Source: Malania oleifera
Taxonomy: Eukaryota > Streptophyta > Magnoliopsida > Santalales > Ximeniaceae
Reading direction: 5' to 3'
NCBI RefSeq assembly: GCF_029873635.1
Contig: NC_080418.1
Coordinates: forward strand, 149,475,748-149,539,747
Length of the DNA: 64,000 bases
Part shown: positions 57,492 to 64,000 of the stretch, piece by piece
Position numbering within the stretch: the stretch's first letter is position 1
How the letters are laid out: every line of letters starts with the position of its first letter
Notes under the pieces: generated by a model
Seen by the model: only the letters and a program-made list of their open reading frames with translations
What the model was told of the DNA's origin: nothing
Databases searched by the model: none
Made by a program: the position numbers and the translations under genes

Positions 57492-59182
57492 ATCTCCCCC
57501 TTTTCGATGATGACAAATCGAGAGCAAAAATAATAAGAGATAATACTCATGGCTCCCCCTTTCAACAAGCATGATATATTCATAATCATAGGAAAAATAA
57601 TCCATATAAGATCCATACACGATAATCCATAGTTTTATCATTTTTGCACTCCCTTCTCTCAAACATCTCCCCCTTTGGACATCAATCAAAAAGGAGAGTA
57701 ATACAAAAAAAATAGAGAAGTACTGCAATACATAGTATGTGTAAACATAAAGAACATATTATCCGATAAAGCACTAATACATCGATAAAAGTTTTAAATA
57801 GCTCATAGATGAAACACATCAATCGGAGGCTTCCATAGATCCACCTTCTTCTTCTTCTTCTTCTTCTTGTTCATCAGATTTTTCAGCATATTCATCATCA
57901 CTTGATGGAGCAGAGCTGATATCCATCTAAGATTTCCCTTTAGAAGAGCTAGCCAAATGTTGCTCAATCTTGTCAACACGCTGAACAAGACTTGAATAAT
58001 GAGTTTCCACAGTAGAAACTTTCTCCCTTAGTGTACCAAGTCCAGATTGCATTCCATCACTAAAGGTCATATAGTGATTAAAAAATGGAACGAACCAAGA
58101 AGTAGTTTTTGGATCAAGTTGAACTGAAGAAGCAGGTATAGAAGACTGAGGAGGTGGTGCAGATGATACAAGACGATGTCCCTTATGAAACCACCCTTGA
58201 GGAGAGTTTTTGTAACGACCCATAGAATAATAGTATTTAAATAATGATAAAAGAAAGGGAAATGGAAATCGAAAACAAAAGAAGGCACGACATTGCACTT
58301 TGGAAGGAATAGTGGAAGTGAATCATCAGGGCTTCGTCGACGAATACAGGGGATTCGTCGACGAAGGCTTAAGAAAATTTATCGACGAAGATTGAATTTC
58401 GTCGACGAAGAAATTCCGAGAGGGGGGTTTGAGCTGACTGAATTTCGTCAACGAAGGACTGAATTTCATCGACGAAATTATTAAAGGATTCGTCAACGAA
58501 TAACGTGGCTCGTCGACGAAATCCCTTGTCTATAAATATCAAAATTCAAATTTTTAACTTTCTAAAGAAGCCATCTCTCTTTTCTCTCTCTCCCCTTCGG
58601 TTCTCTCTCTTTCTTTCGTCGATTTTGGGCCAGATTTACGTCGAAATGACAATTCGAAGTCACCACGACGCTCCTAGGGAAATTCTCTCCAAATCTGCCG
58701 GAGCGAATCGTTGGTGGAAGCAAGTTGGAAACCATCCCAAATCCAGGATAAGGTTTTCTACTCACTATTTGGACTTTTGACAGTTAAAGGAATTGTTATA
58801 CGCGTAGAAATACTGAACTTTAATACTGGGAATTTTCATTTTCAGGGCATTGAGTGGGGAACCTTGCGGGTGCGGGGTAGATTTTCTTAGGGGGCCTTTC
58901 AAGAATCAGGTAAGGGGATAAACTAAGTTAGTATTTGTTGAAAATATGTATACTGCTATAAGATCTGGTTTCGGGAAAAGTAAATATGTGTATATGTATA
59001 TATGATTTTTATTTGGGAAATTATTGTTAAAATGACGATATGTTGAATATGGAAAATCTGTTCAGTGTGGCATGAGTATAAAATATTATGAATTACTGTT
59101 TTCTAGAATGGGATGGTGATATGGATTTTTATAATGGGAAAATCGGCGTACGGGCCGAGATTTTTATATATGATGTAATTTG

Positions 59183-59402
59183 CCAACGTACGGGCTATGC
59201 TATGATATGTTTACCGGCGTATGGGCCGTGCTATGATATGATTTTCCAGCGTACGGGCTGTGCTATGATATGTTTTTCGATATACGGGCCGTGCTATGAT
59301 GTGATTTGTTAGCGTATGGGTTGTGTTATGATATGTTTGCCGGCGTACGGACCGTGCTATGACATGGTTTGCTGGCGTATGAGCCGTGCTATGATAAAAT
59401 GT
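59183..59402 (+). repeat. Seven-unit 31-32 bp tandem array inside the solo LTR
   Basis: The unit is approximately CCGGCGTACGGGCCGTGCTA followed by TGATATGATTTT. Seven diverged copies lie end to end (220 bp), with a weaker eighth before them near 59143. Each unit holds CGTACG-like and TATGATAT-like near-palindromes. Confidence 0.85.
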
Positions 59403-59916
59403 GTAATACCGATATACAGGCTGATGATTTTCATGATATATGTATATATGCGAAATGATATGATTAAAGTGAAAATTAATGATATGAAATATCCATGTAT
59501 CACAATTTCAGTATATGCTATATGGTATCAAAACCTGGTTGGCTTGGTCTATGCTAGCACTTGCACGGTACCATTGCTATGTGTCCATGGTCCTCGTGAT
59601 CATGATATTTGTGTTAACGCCGCTGTACGAAATGGTGTGAGATTGGATGGTCGATGTGGTTTTTAAAGAAGTGTATGTGATCGCCCCTGGTGTACGAAGC
59701 AGGTCTAGCAGACCCATCAGACTTACAGACTGTATGTTTGACTTGGCAGTGGTCGGCCAACCATTGTCAGATCTCGCCTTCGGGCCACACAACCCAGTCA
59801 TGTGGGGGTAATACATAACAACAGCCAGCTAACCTACTAGAAATGTTTTTGTGATATTATTATTATTGTATGAGATGAGATATGTTTATGAAAATGCAGT
59901 ATGTTCTGCCATGTGT

Positions 59917-59919
<3 letters not shown>

Positions 59920-59954
<35 letters not shown>
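59920..59954. repeat. (TA)n microsatellite
   Basis: A direct AT run inside the solo LTR. Confidence 0.95.
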
Positions 59955-59957
<3 letters not shown>

Positions 59958-61494
59958 TTCCAAATTTGAAAAAACAGTGCTGAATATGTTATGTATGGTA
60001 TATGTAGAACATAGAATACTCATGTTGTCACACACTGGTATTAGTTTATTTCCCTAACTGAGAGGGGTCTCACCTCTAAATTTTATAAACTTTTTAGGAG
60101 CCCCAGATAGGAGAGCAGGAAAAGCCCCGCAGAATTAGTGTTGTTTATCCGCCCTTTTTGAAGGGTGAATTTTTTTATAGGGATGGATAGATTTTGTGGA
60201 AATGTCCTTAGATATAATTTTTGGGATGTATATATGCTCCATACAGTGATTGTAGTAACTTTGGTATATTGTGATATATGGTATTAAGATGTGTATGATT
60301 GTATGTTTTCTGCTACTTAGGCTTCCGTATTATGATCTGATGTATCCTTAGTACCCACGGGTCTAGGTGGATTATGATCTACTGAGCTAGAATATGAGAT
60401 ATTGATTTTATTATTATTATTATATAAAAATAATATGTGAAAAATAAGCAGGTCGTGACAGTTCTTATATCCCATACGCTTAAGAATGGTATCAGAAAAG
60501 ATATCGTAATGGGTTTTGCTAGTGAAGTTAAATGATGGTGAAAAAACATTGAAATGAGCAAATACCATATTTAACATCCGAGCATATGGTAGAATAACAC
60601 GAGGGGCAACAACTTTCATAATAATCCATTTGATAATCAGACTTGGAAGATCCAACTTTTTCCTTTTAAGAATACACCACATTACAAAACAATCTAAGAA
60701 TGAAATATGATCATGAGAACCAGAATGAGGTAGGATATTATAAGTAATAAGTTTGTGTAGGATTAAAGCTTGTAGATTGAGCTGTTTGTAAAAAGGTGGA
60801 TGCCCAAAGTTGACAGGAGTATCAGTTATAACTAGGGGTAAAAATTCCTCTGAAGTAAATCCTTGGGACATAATCCATTGTTTCTCAACAATGTGGACCT
60901 CAAAATCTCCTTGATTAACTCAAAGAATTTTTCCCAAAGATATGGGAGTAAGATGAATATTTTGCCTAAGAAGATTTGTTTTTATCCCATTTTCAAACTA
61001 TTCCATATTTGCATAGAAAATCCGAACAACGTTTGGATAGTATCCTTTTTCTTAGTATGCAATAAACCGATCCCAACCAATTTCCTTGAAAAGTTTCATA
61101 ATTTCAGGAAAATCAGAATTGAAGAATGTAACATCAAGAACTTTACCTAGAATGGGTTCGGCTGAAGCGATTTGGTTCCTATAGAGTTGCTTAGCATATG
61201 GAGTTACTAACCATTTCTCCACTTCATCATTATTGATCCTTGTCGAAGAGGAAGAACCCTTGTTACTAGTCGATTTTATCCGTTGCATGTTTGTATGGAA
61301 AAGGAAGGAAGAGAAACCCTAGGATATATTCACGATTTGATGTGGAGGGGAGGTTTGATGCTCGGTTTTAGGCTAATTTGGACGAGGAGTTTGTGTGGAA
61401 AAGAGTAGGAAAGAAGAATTTCTGAGAGAAAGAGGAAGGAGCAAGCGCCTGAAGGAAGTTAAAATGACATAAAACAGGGTTTTAAACCCTACCC

Positions 61495-61610
61495 GTTGCG
61501 AGGCAGTCGCTTGCTAGGATGAGGTAGGCGCCAGTCAATGAAGAATTTGAAAAGTCAGTAGCCTGGAAGTCGCCTGGCACCTTGGTGGCAGTCACCTGCC
61601 AAACAAACAA
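61495..61610. repeat. Pol-env spacer with GGCAGTCGCCTGCC-type motifs
   Basis: Four variants are found: GGCAGTCGCTTGCTAGG, GTAGGCGCCAGTC, GGAAGTCGCCTGGCACC and GGCAGTCACCTGCC. They lie between the RNase H end and the envelope-like start of the SIRE-type element. The same motif clusters in that element's LTR at 56880-57055. Confidence 0.75.
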
Positions 61611-64000
61611 AAAATTAGTTTACTTCTCGAATATGCATCATACCCAATTCTCTTCTAATGAATATGAATCGCTCTTCAGATAGTGGTTTTGTGCATATAT
61701 CTGCTAATTGGTCATTAGTGTTTACAAATTCTAGCATTATATCTTCGTTTTGCACATGATCTCTCAAGAAGTGATGTCTTATGTCTATATGTTTTGTTCT
61801 TGAATGAGATACCAAAATTTTTGAAATATTTATGGCATTTATATTGTCACATTTTATTAGAATAGTTTGATATTGAATTTTAAAATCTTTTAGTTGTTGT
61901 TTCATATACAATGTTTGGGCACAACAACTTCTTGTAGTTATGTATTCTGCTTCGGCTGTGGATAGAGCTACAGAGTTTTGTTTCTTTGAAGACCATGAGA
62001 CTAAAGAGTTTCCTAGAAAATGACACGTTCCACTTGTTCTTTTTCTATATATCTTGCATCCAATAAAGTCTACATCGGAATAGCTTATCATTTCAAATTC
62101 AGTTTCCTTTGGATACCATAAACCTAGTTCAAGTGTGCCTAGTAGATATCTAAGGATTCTTTTAATTGCTGATTGGTGTGATTCCTTAGGAGCCGATTGG
62201 AACCTAACACACATACATACGCTAAACATAATATCCGGTCTACTTGCTGTTACGTAAAGTAAGCTTCCTATCATACCTCGGTAATGCTTAGTATCTACTT
62301 GTTTCCTTTTTTCATCTTTGTCAAGACTAGTTGAAGTACTCATGGGAGTTCCTATAGGTTTAATTTCTTCCATATCAAACTTCTTTAACATGTCTTTAAT
62401 ATATTTAGTTTGATTTATGAAAGTTCTATTTTTTTGCTTGTTTGATTTGTAACCCTAGAAAGTAATTTAACTCTCTCATCATGCTCATCTCAAACTCTTT
62501 TTGTATAGACTTAGCAAATTCATTACACAAATCCTCATGAGTTGCTCCAAAAATAATATCATCAACATAAATTTGTACTATAAGCATGTCTTTGTTTTCG
62601 GTTTTTATAAATAAAGTATTATCTATCTTTCTTCTTGAAAAATTGTTTTGAATTAGGAACTTGCTTAGCCTTTCATACCAAGCTCTAGGAGCTTGTTTCA
62701 ATTCATATAAAGCTTTAGTTAACTTAAATACATGATTTGGATTTTTAAAATTTTCAAAACCTGGAGGTTATTTTACATATACTTTTTCATTTATATATCC
62801 ATTTAAGAAAGTACTTTTTACATCCATTTGGTATAATTTGAAGTCCTTATAGGCTGTATAAGCTAAGAGCATCCTAATTGCTTCCATTCTTGCTACGGGG
62901 ACAAAGGTTTCATCGTAATCGATACCTTCTTCTTGATTATAACCTTGTGCTACTAGCCTAGGTTTATTTCTTACAACAACTTCATTTTTATCCTTTTTAT
63001 TTCTAAACATCCATTTAGTTCCTATAATTGATTTGTCTTTGGGTTTAGGTTTAAGTTTCCACACTTAGCTTCTTTCAAATTGATTTAGTTCCTCTTGCAT
63101 AGCTATAATCCAAGAGTAATCTTTTAAAGCTTCAATATTTTTGGGTTCATCTTGAGATAAAAAGGCATAATGGTTGTAAATATTTTTCAATGAGGCTCGA
63201 GTGGTTATTCCTTTTGAAGTTTCTCCAAGTATTTGTTCTTTTGGATGACTTTTAGCATATTTTCATTCTTTAGGTAGTTCTAGATTTTCTACAATGTTTT
63301 CATTCGAAGTCTCATTATTATTTTCTTCCTTTATTTCAAGATCTTCTTCTTTTTGTGAAAAATCTTCTTTTTCATCGTTTTTAATTTTATTTTCATAATT
63401 GTTTGATTCATCAAATGTTATGTGTATTGATTCAATGATAGTAAGAGTTCTCCTATTATAAACCCTATAGGTTTTGCTATTTGTAGAGTAGCCTAAGAAG
63501 ATACCTTCATCAGATCTTGCATCAAACTTTCCTAAATCATCTTTAGTGTAAAGGATGAAACATTTGCATCCAAAAACATGAAAGTAAGAGATATTAGGTT
63601 TTCTTCCTTTCCATAGTTCATATGGTGTTTTATCTATACTTGATCTTATAGATACCCCATTTACAATATAACATGCTGTATTTACAGCTTCAGAGTATTT
63701 AGGTAGGTTATTTTCATTTATCATTGTTCTTGCCATTTCTTGTAGAATTCTTTTTTTTTTTTTTTTTCTACAACTCCATTTTGTTGTAGAGTTCTCAGTG
63801 TTGAGAAATTATGGTTTATTCCATATTCATTACAGAATTTGTCAACCTCTTTGTTTCTAAACTCCCTACCTTGATCATTTCTAAAACTTGTTACATTATA
63901 GCCCTTTTCATTTTGTAATTTCTTACATAAGGTGATTAACATGTCACAAGCTTCTTCTTTATTTGTTAGGAATAATACCAAGTGAATCTTGAGTAATCAC

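Larger units (their letters stand above)
58211..60460 (+). mobile_element. Gypsy solo LTR nested in the SIRE envelope-like region
   Basis: A 2250 bp block begins TGTAACGACCCATAGAATAA and ends AAGCAGGTCGTGACA. It is flanked by 5-mers GTTTT (58206-58210) and GTTCT (60461-60465), matching at four of five positions. A TCGTCGACGAA cluster (58333-58520) and a block near 58650-58720 match the nested Gypsy LTR at 16.0-18.4 kb in the opposite direction, so both are one family. It also holds a 31 bp tandem array and a (TA)n run. No internal coding sequence. Confidence 0.88.
57803..61288 (-). mobile_element. SIRE envelope-like region, split by a solo LTR
   Basis: The minus strand from 61288 carries a plant-retroelement-specific domain (EVEKWLVTPYAKQLY, EIGWDRFIAY, FGHPPFYKQLNLQALILHK). 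After the solo LTR comes a C-terminal part with GWFHKGHRL and a possible coiled stretch (LGTLREKVSTVETHYSSLVQ). In SIRE elements this region follows pol and is sometimes called envelope-like; whether it ever acted as an envelope is unproven. A fossil with several breaks. Confidence 0.65.
55768..64000 (-). mobile_element. SIRE-type Copia with envelope-like region (continues past the window)
   Basis: Minus-strand element inserted in the chromovirus remnant; its 5' half lies beyond 64000. Present in order from the right: integrase (FRNDQGREF, LQQNGVVE), reverse transcriptase with YVDDI, RNase H (STAEAEYITT, HSRTKHIDIRHHFL, FIRRELGM), a palindrome-rich spacer (about 61495-61610), an envelope-like region (about 61288-57803), a polypurine tract AAAAGGGGGAGAT, and the 3' LTR (55768-57491). 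An envelope-like region after RNase H is characteristic of SIRE elements. It is a fossil with several breaks and a Gypsy solo LTR inserted at 58211-60460. Confidence 0.85.

Noticed and set aside
59183-59402. Centromeric-type satellite
   Set aside because: Only seven short units, wholly inside an LTR with target duplications on both sides.
1-64000. Organellar or bacterial origin
   Set aside because: Intron-containing plant gene, nuclear retroelements, SINEs and MITEs throughout.

Overview
This window is nuclear DNA from a flowering plant, most likely a eudicot with a repeat-rich genome. The evidence is an F-box/kelch gene of plant type, a two-exon 2-oxoglutarate dioxygenase closely resembling feruloyl-CoA 6'-hydroxylase (F6'H1), plant Copia/Gypsy retrotransposon families, hAT and Mutator-like miniature elements, an RTE-type LINE, tRNA-derived SINEs and long AT-rich spacers. 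I cannot name the species. Only two host protein genes are recognisable. I see no complete tRNA or rRNA gene.

Layout. 1-2.3 kb: pieces of two Copia elements. 2.3-12.2 kb: AT-rich spacer seeded with DNA transposons, including a hAT inside a hAT (5292-6730) and a miniature element inside another (3066-3670), plus an RTE LINE with a clean target duplication (10863-11933). 12.2-14.1 kb: a Gypsy solo LTR with a perfect target duplication, then a tandem array of a miniature LTR element (TRIM). 14.2-26.2 kb: a three-level nest, in which a Copia element holds a Gypsy chromovirus that holds a 2.3 kb solo LTR. 26.9-32.5 kb: a young Copia element. 33.3-34.3 kb: the intact, GC-rich, single-exon F-box/kelch gene, followed by a SINE. 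35.3-40.4 kb: a copy of the 3' end and flank of the Copia nest, itself holding a solo LTR and bracketed by 750-800 bp direct repeats. 40.5-46.5 kb: spacer with miniature elements and SINEs. 46.6-53.6 kb: the F6'H-like gene, split in exon 2 by a Copia element whose two 421 bp LTRs look identical. 54.1-64 kb: a Gypsy chromovirus remnant cut by a large SIRE-type Copia with an envelope-like region, which in turn holds another Gypsy solo LTR.

The two host genes have related biochemistry. KFB-type F-box/kelch proteins mark phenylalanine ammonia-lyase for turnover, and F6'H makes the precursor of scopoletin-type coumarins from feruloyl-CoA. The kelch gene looks functional. In this sequence the F6'H-like gene is disrupted immediately before the codon for the distal iron-binding histidine.

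Two signals are not explained by ordinary annotation. First, clusters of short hairpin-forming motifs sharing a GTCRMC core recur in unrelated LTR families, and in the SIRE-type element they occur both in the LTR and in the pol-env spacer. Second, a roughly 40-base motif with complementary ends (CGTGG...CCACG) lies in the 3' part of almost every Copia LTR here, although those LTRs do not otherwise align.
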